Positions 1 to 13,000 of a DNA stretch of 64,000 nt are shown piece by piece. This DNA is from Linanthus parryae. Its lineage: Eukaryota; Streptophyta; Magnoliopsida; Ericales; Polemoniaceae. The stretch's first letter is position 1. The number at the start of each line of letters is the position of its first letter. The notes beneath the pieces are model-generated. The model searched no databases and had not been told where the DNA came from. It saw only the letters and a program-made list of their open reading frames with translations. The DNA is taken from the NCBI GenBank assembly GCA_023055425.1, contig JALGPY010000033.1, positions 2,722,908-2,786,907 of the forward strand, read 5' to 3'. Position numbers and translations under genes: made by a program.

Positions 1-727
1 TCTCACGATCCAACACATGGGTATGCGTTAGGAGTAATGTCATACTGGATTGACCCACTTACGAGAAGGCTACATACAAGTTATGTATAGTCACAAGTGC
101 TTCTCGTAGTGACAACGGTATTGTCATCCTTATACTTGAAGTCACTAGATCCTCTAGTTGTGGAGTATTATGTTTTGAGAGCGTCAAACGCTACACCGTG
201 ACTGGGTAGCAATAAAGGCGCATATCGGAAACAATAGGAAGAAAGCTTCAAGATGGTAGTGATGTAGATAGAATTTTTCCCTCCCAAATAAAGAGAGAAA
301 ATATCCGTGGCCACTCGAGGGTTAGTTCTTAGAGAATTTCTGGCCAGAAACAAATAATCAATATGGTATATTGATGTTATCTGCATGGATAAGACTATTC
401 CCAGGATCGAGAAACTATGGATTCAATTTACGAGTTTGAACAAGGTTTTTCGGATTACTGACTATTTCTATTAGTTGGGTGGCATTAATGTGTTGCTAGA
501 CACCGCTCTATGTTAGTAATAGTTACTACCAATTAAGTAAAAACCTATGGGGTCATGAGCCATATGGATTAACTAGACCTGGAAATGAATTAATATGATT
601 AATTAATAGATGGATCAATACTCAACTAATTGCAAATTTAGTAGGACTAATTTGCAAGTTGGACTAATCTGTGTATGGACAGGATTAGGAGAGGGGCTAA
701 TATGTAGTTAACAAGGAGTTGTTGGAC

Positions 728-735
728 TATATAAA
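728..735 (+). promoter_or_regulatory. TATA box of LTR F
   Basis: TATATAAA in the context GGACTATATAAAGG. The same position in every Angela-like LTR here holds this box, so it is the likely LTR core promoter. Confidence 0.6.
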
Positions 736-1091
736 GGAAACTCATAGCTTATTTTCTCACTAATGCTCATAACACATTGAGTGGGAGACAGAAAAGAGAG
801 TAGAGAGCCATGACAAGGAATGCCCGAACACGACCCCCCCGGTCCGCCCCCTCAATTTTCGTCAGACTCTAGTAGGCGCGGCCTTGGGTGCTCGTTTCGC
901 ATGATTCTTCTTCTTCCTTCTTCCACCAGTTTCTAGCACAAAACGTGGAGGAATGTAGAGCTTGATCGTAGGCCTGGAATATCTGTAGAGGCGCGAACAC
1001 TATTTTGTGTTTGAATTCATCCAAGGAGACAAACAAGGTATTTGATACTAAAACATTTACTATCCTTATGATGTCTCTTCCTGTGATCCTT

Positions 1092-1096
1092 GGAGG
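1092..1096. repeat. Target-site duplication of element A, left copy
   Basis: GGAGG directly before the TG of the A LTR. The identical GGAGG follows the 3' LTR of A at 18610-18614, and the F LTR reads on across the two copies. Confidence 0.9.
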
Positions 1097-2498
1097 TGTT
1101 GGAATAGGTGCCCTAGAGGCAATCTATATTTAGTATGAACAAATGTTTGGCTAGAACATTCATTTATTATTTATTGTGATATGTAATATAATGAAGTCCT
1201 TAGATACAATGTGTTGTTTACCTTAAATATCCCTAGTCCATTATATTGATTAACGGGATGACCAATTATAGACTATTATGTGGGTAGATTGATTTGGAGA
1301 TATCAAGTCTAACACATGGGTATGCATTAGGAGTAATGTCATACGGGATTGACCCACGACGAGAAGGGTACATTAGATTATGTCAAAGTCACAATCGCTT
1401 CTCGTAGTGCTAATGGTATTGTAATCCTTATACTTGAAGTCATTAGATACTCTAGTTGTGAAATATCGAGCTTTGATATTATCAAACGTTGCTACTTAAC
1501 CGGGTAACTATAAAGATAGTTATCGGGCATGATAGGAAGCAAGCTTAGAGTTCGTAGTGATGTACAGAGGATTTGTCTCTCCCACATAATGAGAGAAAAT
1601 ATCCATGGGCCACTTGAGGGATGGCGCTTATAGAATATCTGGCCAGACTCAGATAAATCAATATGGAGATATTGATGTCATATGCTCGCATAAGCATATT
1701 CCCAGGATCGAGAAACTATGGATTGGATATACGAGTGTGACTATTATGTCTCGTGTCCAATCCGGATATGGAGACAAAGGGATAACACATAACGTGAACA
1801 TTGGGCACAAGGTTTGTCAGATCACTGACCTACTTCTAATAGTTGGGTGGCATGGATGTGTTGCTTGACACCGCTCCATATTAGAAAATAGTTACTACCA
1901 ACTAAGTAGACACCTATGGTGTCACACACCGAATGGATTGAATTGGATATGGGTATTAATTAGTTGGAATAATTATTAAAAGGATCATAACGCAACCAAA
2001 AACAAACTTAGTAGGACTAATTTGTAAGTGGACTAATCCATGTAAGTACATGATTAGTATTGGGGATTTTATGTAGTTAATAAAGAGTTATTACTATATA
2101 AAGGAACTCTAGCTTTTTATTTTCTCACTAGTTTCATTATTGAGAGAAACATAACAAAGCAAGAGAGAGAGAACAACAATAAAGAGGCTGAAGCCCCCCT
2201 ATTGGCGTCCCTCACCCCGTCGGCCACCAAGGAGGACCTCCCCCTCCTTGCCTCGTTTTGCGTGATCGTCCTCCTTCTTCCGTTGCTAGCACTACACGGT
2301 GGGAAGGAATTCAATCAAGAATCCAAGGTGTGGATACTCGTAGAGACGAAGACACTATCCTTCGTGTGATCTCCAAAACTAAGGTACACATCTATGATGC
2401 CCTTATCATGTTATGATGGATTTCTTGTGATCCTTGGAGGGATTTGAGAAGGAATGATTTTTGTTATTCCGCTGCATACCCTGCATAAAAACCCTACA
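1097..2498 (+). repeat. 5' LTR of element A
   Basis: 1402 bp from TG to CA. It is paired with the LTR at 17222-18609. A primer-binding site starts two bases after its end. A TATATAAA box lies at 2095-2102. Confidence 0.93.
2095..2102 (+). promoter_or_regulatory. TATA box of A 5' LTR
   Basis: TATATAAA at the position shared by all Angela-like LTRs in the window; likely start region of the element transcript. Confidence 0.6.
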
Positions 2499-2499
2499 G

Positions 2500-2512
2500 T
2501 GGTATCAGAGCC
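2500..2512 (+). promoter_or_regulatory. Primer-binding site of element A (tRNA-iMet)
   Basis: TGGTATCAGAGCC, complementary to the 3' end of plant initiator tRNA-Met, one base after the LTR. It primes minus-strand DNA synthesis in copia elements. Confidence 0.92.
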
Positions 2513-4099
2513 ACAGGTCGTAGCGCATACATATGTGTTACAGTTTTTCTGTTTATACACCGTTTTGTTAATATTACACGAAAACTGAAATTAATTGGCA
2601 TATTAGATGCAAACTGAATTTGATTCAAGACAAACAAGACCTAATTTAACGTGGGATGTGAAGATTGCTCAGTTTTATCACATAGGATGTGAATAATTTT
2701 GGATCTAGGAACTAGGGTTTGGGCACAAGCTTGGAAAAGGGGTTTTTCAAACTTGGAAACAACTAAGATTGGGGAATAAGGCAAGGAATTGTTTTGGAAA
2801 CAATTCCATAAGGAGGTTCGTCCCCTATAGGGACCGCCCCCCTTGCCTTGTCGCCCATGCTAGGGAACGACCAAGGGGTTGGGCTGGCCGAGCCAAGGCC
2901 ATGCCTTGGTCCTTGGGAGGTTCCGCCTTGGTGGATGGTGGACTCCTTGAACTATTTTGACCCTAGTTGCCTAATTTCAAACTAAAATTGAACAAGCGCG
3001 TTAAAAAATGGTTTTAACTGTATTATGTGCTTTGTTGCATGGTGGATGGATATGGCCTAGGTTGTGGATGTTTACTTTTTGTGGTTTGGTTTACGGCCGT
3101 CGAGCTGATCAAATTGATGTAATAGTTAGTTAATTTTACGCCCTGCGAGCTGATCATCTTCTCAATATGTGAGGTTTTGTTTATTTATTCTAGATTCTAG
3201 GCTAGAATTAGAATATTTAGATGATAGCCAAGAGCATGGAGAAGAAGCCCGGAGGACCAAGAAGCCACAAAAACGATGATGACTCCTATCCTAGGCGCGC
3301 GACTATGGTGGAGCACATGGAGATGAGCTTGTCACTTTAGGGTATATAGATATTATCATTGGCTTGGTAATATCTTAGTCTACGGGCCATATCCATGCCA
3401 CGTTAATTTTTCTTTTGTGTATATTTATTATTTATGTATTGTTATTTATTTTGTGTGTATGGATGATACAAGCAAAACGTTAACAAGATAATATCTTTTA
3501 TTGTGGATTCCCCAATCAAAATAAGTAGATCATGTTGATGAGATCAACCAAACAATTAGATAATGACTATTAAACCCCTCAATGAAAATATTGCTTTTTT
3601 CCTTCTCTTTCCTAAACACCCTTCATGATCAAGGTCCATTAAATTCGGGCTTTCCAAAGCAAGGCGTTTTAATTCACCTTGGTATGTTGCGGCGACACAA
3701 GCAAGTAATGTGTGATTTTTGAAGCAAGAGGTTGGATGCAACTGGGCAAATTCAATTGGATTGATGAGCCTATAGGCATGACAATTAGGTGTTATCTAAG
3801 GGATAAGGAATAAGGGATTATTCGCCTAATTGGACCAAGAGTTGCATGGGATGCAATTATAAGGGTTCCTACCTAAATAATCAATTCTTGGGTGACTTGC
3901 CAAAGCAAGCTCAAGAAGAAATGAAATATGGATCTTGGAATCACTAGAAAATATATATGATATTTTTTCGCATTAATTGTGAGGGCTATTAATCCGAGAA
4001 AAATATTGGGAGCTATATTTAATGATCTAGCCATTGTTGAATATAGTTAAACTGTTCAAAATATAAAAAATGCATATTTCTCGTTTTTGTATAATTCCA
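2513..4099 (+). other. Untranslated leader of element A
   Basis: About 1.6 kb between primer site and gag start. It aligns in order with the leaders of C (7641-9302) and E. A GC-rich stretch near 2815-2945 and a conserved stretch naming GCGTTAAAA near 3000 are shared. Short frames here do not persist among copies, so I see no gene. Confidence 0.8.
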
Positions 4100-4918
4100 A
4101 TGGCAAACAATCATGCATTGACTTCATCCCTGCGATCTGTCCTTGAGAAGGGCAAGTTGTCTGGAACAAATTTCCTTGACTGGTACAGAAACTTATGAAT
4201 CGTTCTTAAGCAAGAAAAGTAATTGTACGTGTTAGACATTCCTATACCAGAACCACCCGAGGATGAGTTCGTTATAGCTTCCGTGAGAGCGCATCAGAAA
4301 CATGTGTATGATTCTAATGATGTGACTTGTCTCATGCTTTGCACCATGACCTCCGAGCTTCAGATGCAACACGAGAACATGGAAGCCTACGATTTGATCG
4401 AACACTTGAAACAGTTGTTTCAAGAACAGGCTAGGCATGGGCGGTATGAGGTGTCCAAGGCACTGTTCAAGAGCAATCTCGCCGAAGGGAACCCAGTCGG
4501 GCCTCATGTGCTCAGTATGATCGGAATCATTGAGAACCTGGAGAGGTTAGGCTTCCCATTCGGCCAAAAGTTGACAACAGATCTCATTTTTCAATTGTTT
4601 CTTGATAGTTATAATCAATTCATCATGAACTATAACATGAATGAGATCAACAAAGCTCTTATAGACTTGCTAAACATGCTAAGGACAGCTGAACAGAGCA
4701 TCAATAAAGGAAAAGGTAAGGACATAATGATGGTCAATAAAAGGAAGGGCAAGGGAGTTGCCTCTACTTCCAAAGGAAAGCGCAAGAAATTTGCAAAGTC
4801 CAAAGAAGCCTTGAAGCCTAGTGGGGGAATGGCTAAAGGTGATTGTCATTATTGTAGCCACCCGGGTCACTAGAGGAGGAATTGCCCCAAGTATCTGGAG
4901 GATAAAAGGCTTGGAATA
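4100..4918 (+). pseudogene. gag of element A, broken
   Basis: Gag forms the virus-like particle and binds element RNA. The start ATG at 4100 opens MANN, as in the C copy at 9303. Codon 33 is TGA (4196) and codon 41 is TAA (4220). The frame then stays open from 4223 to 4873 and matches the C gag (motifs HVLSMIGIIENLERL and FIMNYNMNEI). The zinc knuckle starts CHYCSHPGH, but the following tryptophan codon is TAG at 4871. The sequence RNCPKYLEDKRLG follows the stop, which shows that gag and pol were once one frame. Three nonsense changes make this a dead gag. Confidence 0.9.
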
Positions 4919-6187
4919 GTGATTCCATCACCACTAGGTATTTTTGTTATAGGCGTCAATCTATCTATTTCTTCATCTTGGGTATTGAACACTGGATGCG
5001 GATCTCACATTTGTCGAAATGTGAAGGATTTGGAAAGAAGTAGAAGATTGGCTAAAGGGGAGATAGATTTGCGCGCCGGGAATAGAGCAAGAGTTGCTTC
5101 ATTAGCTATAAGCGTGTATGAGCTATCTTTTCCTTCTGTACTTATTTTATAATTAGACAATTGCTATTATGTGCCTTCTATGAGCAGAAACATTATTTCC
5201 CGTTTCTTGTTTGGACGAGAAGGGTTTTTCTATTTCAATGAAGGACAAGTGTTGCTCCATTTATTTTGATAGTATGCACTATTGTAGTGCGCATTTGTCT
5301 AATGGATTATATATCCTTAATCTAAATAATTTCGTTTATAACGTAAATACCAAAACGATTAAAACTAATGATTTAAATCCTACTTATCTATGGCGCTGTG
5401 GTTTAGGTCATGTAAACGAGAAACGCATATCTAGACTCCATAAGGATGGATTTGTAGACTCATTTGATTTGGAATCATATGAGACATGCGAGTCTTGTTT
5501 ATTGGGAAAAATGACAAAGTCCCCTTTCAATAAGAAAGGTGAGAGGACTAGTGAGTTACTCGCACTCATACATACTGATGTATGTGGGCCGTTTCCCACG
5601 CATGCCACGGGTGGTTACACCTACTTCATTACGTTTACTAATGACTTCAGTAGATATGGATTTGTATAACTTATGAAGGACAAATCTGAGTCCTTTGAAT
5701 TGTTCAAAGAATTCAAGAATGAAGTAGAGAAGCAACTTGGTAAGAGTATTAAGGCTTTGCGATCGGATCATGGAGGAGAATACTTGATTCAAGAGTTTGA
5801 CCAATATCTTAGAGAGTGTGGGATAGTATCCCAACTCAGTCCACCTGGAACGCCACAGCAGAATGGCATGTTCGAGAGGAGGAATCGCACACTATTGGAT
5901 ATTGTGCGATCTATGATGTGTCAAACAGATCTTCCAATATCATTTTAGGGACATACTCTATTGATTGCAGCTTTCACCATTAAACGTGTTCCATCCAAAT
6001 CAGTCACCATATGGGATATGGAATGGGAAGCGTCCCATAGTGTCATTTATGAAGATTTAGGGTTGCGATGTCTATGTAAAGCGTTTACAAACAGTCAAGC
6101 TTGGACCCAAAGCGGAAAAGTGCAAATTTGTGGGATATCCTAAGGAAACAAAATGATATTATTTCTACAATCCAACCGAGAACAAAG
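4919..6187 (+). pseudogene. pol of element A, protease and integrase half
   Basis: The protease signature reads LNTGCGSHIC near 4988, so the catalytic aspartate of the D-T-G triad is asparagine. The integrase zinc site has lost its first histidine (LWRCGLGH near 5390) but keeps the later cysteines (CESC). Catalytic acidic sites are still readable: HTDVCGPF, SDHGGEY and ERRNRTLL. Stops occur near 5150, 5667 and 5947. The reading continues after element C at 15379, split exactly at the CAAAG target site. Confidence 0.9.
6183..6187. repeat. Target-site duplication of element C, left copy
   Basis: CAAAG before the first C LTR. The same five bases follow the last C LTR at 15379-15383, where A pol resumes. 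Confidence 0.9.
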
Positions 6188-7626
6188 TGTTGGAATAGAT
6201 GCCCTAGAGGCAATCTAGTTTAGTATGAATTATTTGTGGCTAGAAATTCATTTATTATTTATTGGATATTTAATATAATGAAGTCCTTAGATTTACAATT
6301 GTGTTGTTTATCTTAAATATCACTAGTCGAGTATAATGATTAAATGGGACAATCATCTATAGACTAGTATGGGGTTGGATTGATATGGAGATATCACGAT
6401 CCAACACATAGGTGTGCATTAGGGAATGTTGCACTAGATTGACCCATCTCCGAGAAGGCTACATACACGTTATGTTGAGTCACAAGCGCTTCTCGCGGTG
6501 CAATGGTATTGTCATCCTTAGACTTGAAGTCACTGGATATTCTAGTTGTGGATTATTGTGATCTTGGTAGCGTTAAACGCTACACCGTAACTGGGTAGTT
6601 ATAAAGGCGTGTACTGGATACAATAAGAAGCAAGCTTAGAGATCGTAGTGGACGTAGATAGAATTTGTCCCTCCCACATAACGGGAGCCAATATCCTAGG
6701 CCACTCGAGGGATAGTGCTTATAGAATGTCTGGCCAGAATCAAATAAATCAATATGGGATATTGATGTTATTTGCACGAATAAGGCTATTCCCATGGATC
6801 GAGAAACTATGGATTGGATATACGAGTGTGACTTGTATGTCTCGTGTCCAATCCGGATATAGAGACAAAGGGATGAGACAATTACTTGTACAAAGGTTGT
6901 CAAGATGACTATTCTATTAGTTGGCTAGAATGGATGTTTTGCTAGAGACCGCTCCATATTAGCAAATAGTTGCTACCAACTAGATAGAACCTATGGGGTC
7001 ACACACTACATAGAGTTGAACTAGATTTGGGAATTAATTAATTGGATTAATAATTAGAAGGATCACTTTGCAAACCCTTGTAAACTTAGTAGGGACTAAT
7101 TTGCAAGGAAGGGACTAAATTGAATTCTAGTAGGACTAGAATAAGTCCTTTAGGTAGTTAACAAGGAGTTGTTGGACTATATAAAAGACCTTCCTTCCTT
7201 CCTTCCTTCCTTCCCACACAACTCATGCTCATTATTGAACATAACAAAGAGTGGGAGAGAACAAAAGGAGAGAGAGAGCAAGCAACAAGGGAGCCGACCG
7301 CCCCCTTGTCGCTGCCCCGTCCCAGTCGGCCACAAAGGAGGCCGAGACCCTCCTTTTGGTCTCGTTTTGCGTGATTCTTCTTCCTCTTCCTCTTCTGGGC
7401 TAGCACCAAGGACTTGGGAGATCTAGGATCAACTCTAGGCGTGGATCAACCAAAGAGAACGTGACACAATTCGCGTTTGAAGTCATCAAAGGAGAACCCT
7501 AAGGTGTGTTATTGATTTCAAACCCTTACCATCGTTATGTCTCTTGATTTGTGATCCTTGGAGGGTTTTGCATGGTTTTATGATTGTTTATGCTTCTGTT
7601 GCGCATCCATGAATCAAAACCCTACA
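6188..7626 (+). repeat. 5' LTR of element C
   Basis: 1439 bp, TG to CA, with TATATAAA at 7178-7185. About six CTTC repeats follow the TATA box (7189-7215), against about three in the other C LTR. Confidence 0.93.
7178..7185 (+). promoter_or_regulatory. TATA box of C 5' LTR
   Basis: TATATAAA just upstream of a CTTC microsatellite; the likely core promoter for the best-preserved gag-pol in the window. Confidence 0.6.
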
Positions 7627-7627
7627 G

Positions 7628-7640
7628 TGGTATCAGAGCC
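7628..7640 (+). promoter_or_regulatory. Primer-binding site of element C (tRNA-iMet)
   Basis: TGGTATCAGAGCC one base after the LTR end. Confidence 0.92.
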
Positions 7641-9302
7641 ACAGGTCGTAGAGCATAAACGTGGTTTATGTGTTACGTTTTAGTTGTTTTACTCCTTAAT
7701 TTGATTGTTTATCGCGTAAAACAAGACAAATCAAGCATGGGATGCAATTTGTCAATAATTAATCATAACAAGATCCAATTTTTGCATTGGATGCATGAAT
7801 TGGTGAGTTTGAGAAATTTTAGGATCTTAGATCTAGGGTTTGGGCATCCTTGCGGAAGAAGGAGTTCTCCCAAAACAAGGAAACAACCAAACTTGGGCAC
7901 CAAGCAAGGGATTTGTTTTGGAAACAACTCCCTCAAGGAGGTTCGGCCCCTCCTAGGGACCGCCCCCTTGCTTGCCGCCCAATATTGGCCGCCCTAAGGG
8001 CCGGGTGGCCCTAACCCGCGGCCTAGGCTTGTGGGTTTTGGGCCGGCCCGGCCCTAGGGCCTTGTGGTTCACCTTATTGGGCCCGGGAAATTTGATTGTT
8101 CGGCCCATGGACCGTTTTAACCCTAGAAATCCTAAAATCAATTAAAAATTGACCAAGCGCGTTAAAATTGGATTTTAACTGTTTATGTGCAAATCGCATG
8201 GTGATTGGATATGGCCTTGAGATGTGGATGTTTAATTTTGTGGTTTGGTTTTACGGCCTGCGAGCTGATCAATTAATTGTAATAATTAATTAGGGTTTTA
8301 TGGCCTGCGTGCCATTTGTTTTCTCAACTTGTGAGATTTATTTTATTTAGTATAGAAGTTAGCTAGTGCTAGATAAAGTAGATTGTTAGCCAAGATTGAA
8401 GAAAAGAAGCCCAAAGCCAAAGAAGCCACAAAAGATGGAGCATGGAGCATGGAGCATTCCACAAGACTATGAAGGATGGACCAAAAGATCAAGACGCATG
8501 GAGATGTGTTTGCTTTAGGGTTCATAGATAATTCCATTGGCTTGGAATTATCTTAGTCTAGAAAAGGCAATATCCACATCACGTTTAATTTCTGTTTTGT
8601 GGTTGTTTATTTTATTGTCTTATTATTGTGTGGTTGGTGTATGGATGATGCATGCATTTAGGATAATAAGATAATTAGACAACCCGGATCTATTATTTGG
8701 AGTTGTGCCCAAACTCAAATAGATAGATTAGTTGATATTGATCAACAAAACAATTAAAAAAAATTGAATCTAAAATCCCTCAAAATTCAAATATTGTGTT
8801 CTTGCCTTCTCGTTATTTAAACACTCATTATCATCATTATTTACCAAGCTCGTGCATGCCAAAGCATGGCGACTTGGTTCATCATGATGGAATGCGATGG
8901 CACGTAACAATGTGCAATTGTTTAGATAAGAGGTTGAACACAACTAGGCTATTAATTTGATTAAGAAACCTAGAGGCAATCAATTGGGATTATCCATGTG
9001 GATGGATAAATAAGGAGTTATTTGCCCAATTGAACCAAGAGTTGCATATGGGATGCAATTGGAATTGTTCCTACCTAAAGTAATCAAATTATGGGTGACT
9101 TGCCAAAGCAAGCTCATAAGGAGATGAAACATGGATCTTGGCCCACTAGAAAATATAAGGGTATTTTCCGCATTAATATCTTGAGGGTTATTAATCCGTA
9201 GAAAAATAGTGGGAGCTTTATTTGATAAACTAGCCATTATTGAATATAGTCAAAAATTCACAAATACTAAAACTTGCTTATTTCCTTTTTGTATAATTCC
9301 AA
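7641..9302 (+). other. Untranslated leader of element C
   Basis: 1.66 kb without a convincing gene. It holds a GC-rich block (7935-8110, rich in GGCCC), then AT-rich sequence. It is collinear with the A and E leaders, so it is an element leader and not a capture of host DNA. Confidence 0.8.
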
Positions 9303-10025
9303 ATGGCAAACAACTCATCGAGTTCACAACATTCCCTACGATCTGTCCTTGAGAAGGACAAGCTCTCTGGAACCAACTTTCTTGATTGGTACAGAAACTT
9401 AAGAATTGTTCTCAAGCAAGAGAAGAAACTGTACGCAATAGAGGAGCATGTTCCAGAAGGTCTAGAGGCGTATCAAAAGCATGTTGATGACGCTAATGAT
9501 GCGGCCTGCCTTATGCTTTGCACCATGACTTCTGAGCTTCAGAAGCAAAACGAAAACATGAATGCCATCGATATGATCGAACATCTAAAGAAGCTCTTCC
9601 AAGAGCAGGCGAAGGTAGAGAGGTATGAGGTCTCAAAGGCACTGTTCAAGTGTCATCTGGCAGAAGGGAACCCGGTGAGACCCCATGTACTCCGAATGAT
9701 CGGGTACTTGGAGAATCTCGCCCGACTAAGGTTCCCGGTCGGCCAAGAGTTGGCAACTGATCTCGTGTTGCAATCGTTGCCCGAGAGTTATGGACAGTTC
9801 ATTATGAACTATAACATGAACGAGATCGTGAAACCACTGCCAGATTTACTCAACATGTTGAGGACGGCTGAACAGAGCATCAACAAGGGTAAGGGCAAGG
9901 CCATAATGATGGTACAGAAAGGAAAGGGCAAAAGTTTTCCTCTTCCTCCAAGGGCAAAGGCAAATCAGTTGCCAAGTCCAAGGAACCTGCCCTTAAGCCT
10001 GTTGGTAGCATTGCCAAGGGCGTGA
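9303..10025 (+). CDS. gag: Gag of element C, C-terminus out of frame
   Basis: 240 codons from an ATG shared with A and E. The body is a copia capsid-type gag (DWYRNLRIVLKQEKKLY near residue 30, YEVSKALFK near 115, FIMNYNMNEI near 162, then a lysine/glycine-rich tail). The last 35 or so residues are not gag-like. A small indel near 9926-9935 moves the frame, and the true continuation, including the CX2CX4HX4C knuckle, is in the next frame, which overlaps by four bases at 10022. A gag made from this frame would lack its nucleic-acid-binding knuckle. The frameshift could be decay or, less likely, a programmed shift; A and E do not share it. Confidence 0.85.
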   Translation: MANNSSSSQHSLRSVLEKDKLSGTNFLDWYRNLRIVLKQEKKLYAIEEHVPEGLEAYQKHVDDANDAACLMLCTMTSELQKQNENMNAIDMIEHLKKLFQEQAKVERYEVSKALFKCHLAEGNPVRPHVLRMIGYLENLARLRFPVGQELATDLVLQSLPESYGQFIMNYNMNEIVKPLPDLLNMLRTAEQSINKGKGKAIMMVQKGKGKSFPLPPRAKANQLPSPRNLPLSLLVALPRA

Positions 10026-13000
10026 CTAAAGGTGAGTGTCACTACTGCAGTCAGCCTGGACACTGGAAGAGGAACTGCCCAAAATATCTGGAGGACAAGA
10101 GGCTTGGAATAGTGATTCCACCACCACCAGGTATTTTTGTTGTAGAGGTCAATTTAACTTTCTCTACATCATGGGTATTACATACTGGATGTGGATCTCA
10201 TATTTGTCGAAATATGCAGGATCTAAAGAGAAGTAGGAGATTGGCTAAAGGGGAGGTAGATCTGCGCGTTGGGAATGGAGCAAAGTTTGATGCGTTGGCC
10301 ATAGGCGTGTGCGAGCTATCTCTGCCTTCAGAATTAGTTTTAGAATTAAATAATTGCTATTTTGTGCCTGCTATGAGCAGAAACATTATTTCTATTTCTT
10401 GTTTGGACAAGGATGGTTTTATTATTTCAATAAAAGACAATTGTTGTTCCTTTTATTTAAATAATATTCACTATTTTAGTGCGCAATTATTTAATGGACT
10501 TTATGTCCTTGATCTAAGCAATCCTGTCTACAACATTAATACCAAGCGGATTAAAATAAATGATTTAAATCCTGCTTATTTATGGCACTGTCGTTTAGGC
10601 CACATAAATGAGAAACGTGTATCTAGACTCCATAAGGATGGATTGCTAGACTCATGTGATTTTGAATCATATGAGACATGTGAGGCTTGTTTATTGGGAA
10701 AAATGACAAAGTCTCCTTTCAATAAGAAAGGTGAGAGGACTAGTGAGCAATTGGCGCTCATACATACAGATGTGTGTGGGCCATTTGCCACGCCTGCCAG
10801 GGGTGGTTATGTCTACTTCATTACATTTACTGATGATTACAGTGGATATGGATTTGTGTACCTTATGAGGGAAAAATCCGAATCCTTTGAAGTGTTCAAA
10901 GAATTCAAGAATGAAGTAGAGAAGCAACTTGGCAAAAGTATCAAGGCTCTACGATCGGATCGTGGAGGAGAATACTTGAGCCAAGAGTTTGACGACTATC
11001 TTAGAGAGTGTGGGATCGTGTCCCAACTCACTCCACCCGGAACTCCACAATGGAATGGCGTGTCCGAGAGGAGGAATCGAACCCTATTGGATATGGTTCG
11101 ATCTATGATGTGTCAAATCGATCTTCCATTATCATTTTGGGGCTACGCTCTATTAAGTGCAGCTTTCACCATTAACCGTGTTCCATCTAAATCAGTCATG
11201 AAGACACCATATGAGATGTGGAGTGGGAGGTGTCCCACACTTTCGTTCATGAGGATTTGGGGTTGCGATGTCTATGTAAAACGTTTACAATCAGACAAGC
11301 TGGGGCCTAAATCGGATAAGTGTAAATTTGTGGGGTACCCTAAGGAAACTAAGGGTTACTACTTCTACAATCCAACCGAGAACAAAGTGTTTGTTGCTCG
11401 GACCGGCGTGTTTCTAGAAAGAGAGTTTGTCTCTAAAGAAGCAAGTGGGAGGAATGTAGAAATTGAAGAGGTTCAAGAACCACAAATCACTGAACCGATC
11501 ATGGAACATGAACAGGAACCACAAGTTGTTGTGGAGCAACCTGTTCAGGTAACACAAGAGCTTCGTAGATCTAGTAGAGTGCGCCAGGAACCCGAGAGGT
11601 ATGGACTTCTCGTAACCGATTCCGGTGACACGATGCTCATAGATGATGAGCCTGCTACCTATGAGGAGGCCATGAGTGGCCCGGACTCTCAGAAGTGGCT
11701 GGAAGCCATGAGATCCGAGATGGAATCCACGTATACCAACAAAGTATGGATTTTGGTAGAACCACCTGATGGGGCGCGGCCCATAGGGTGCAAGTGGGTC
11801 TTCAAGAAGAAGATCGACATGGATGGTAATGTGATTACCTATAAGGGCCGATTGGTGGCTAAAGGATTCAGACAGATTCATGGTATTGACTATGATGAAA
11901 CCTTTTCACCAGTCGCTATGACCAAATCCATCAGAATCCTACTTGCGATTGCAGCATACCAAGACAATGAGATTTGGCAGATGGATGTCAAAACAACATT
12001 CCTTTATGGGAATCTCCTCGAGGAAGTGTATATGATACAGCCGGAGGGTTTTGAGGATCCAAAGCAAGCCAACAAAGTCTGTAAGCTGCAACGATCCATT
12101 TATGGATTGAAGCAAGCTTCTAGGAGTTGGAATCGACGTTTTGATGAAGTGGTCAAAGAGTTTGGCTTCATCAGAAACGAAGATGAGTCTTGTATCTACA
12201 AGAAGGTTAGTGGGAGCTCTGTAGCTTTTATGGTCTTGTATGTGGATGACATACTACTCATTGGAAACGACATTCCCATGCTGCAATCTGTTAAAGATTG
12301 GCTAGGAAAGTGTTTCTCAATGAAGGACTTAGGGGAAGCAGCCAATATACTCGGTATAAAGATCTATAGAGATAGATTAAAGAGGTTGCTAGGCCTAAGT
12401 CAAAGTACATATATTGACAAGGTGTTGAAACGGTTCAACATGCAAGATTCCAAGAAGGGATTCTTGCCCATGTCACATGGAATCACTTTTTCGAAGAGTG
12501 GTTGTCCTTCCAATGAGATTGAGAAGGAACGCATGAGTAGAATCCCCTATGCCTCGGCCATAGGATCTATCATGTATGCCATGTTATGTACTAGACCAGA
12601 TGTGTCATATGCCTTGAGTATGACAAGCAGATACCAATCAAATCCGGGTGAGAGTCACTGGATTGCAGTCAAGAACATCCTAAAGTACTTGAGAAGAACT
12701 AAGGATGCTTTCTTGATATTTGGCGGTGAAGAAGAGTTGCGTGTAAGGGGTTACACTGATGCAAGCTTTCAAACCGACAGAGATGACTTTAGATCACAAT
12801 CGGGATATGTGTTTTGTCAGAATGGAGCAGCGGTGAGCTGGAAGAGTTCCAAGCAAGAGACGGTAGCTGATTCTACAACAGAGGCTGAGTACATTGCTGC
12901 AAATGGCGCAGCAAAGGAAGCTGTTTGGATCAGAAAGTTTGTTTCTGAACTTGGTGTGGTCCCTAGCATTGCGGATCCAGTTGAGTTGTTTTATGACAAC

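Larger units (their letters stand above)
1..1096 (+). repeat. LTR fragment F, left part (Angela-like copia)
   Basis: This is an Angela/BARE-type LTR lacking about 205 bases at its start, which would lie left of the window; I estimated this by aligning it with the LTR at 6188. It keeps the same ordered blocks as the LTRs of A, C and E, a TATATAAA box at 728-735, and the tail block GTGATCCTTGGAGG. It stops at 1096 exactly where element A begins, and its missing end is found at 18610-18676. It may be the 3' LTR of an element left of the window or a solo LTR; the sequence cannot decide. Confidence 0.85.

Noticed and set aside
2769..2960. Small frame in the A leader
   Set aside because: Not kept in the C and E leaders; GC-rich leader sequence explains it.
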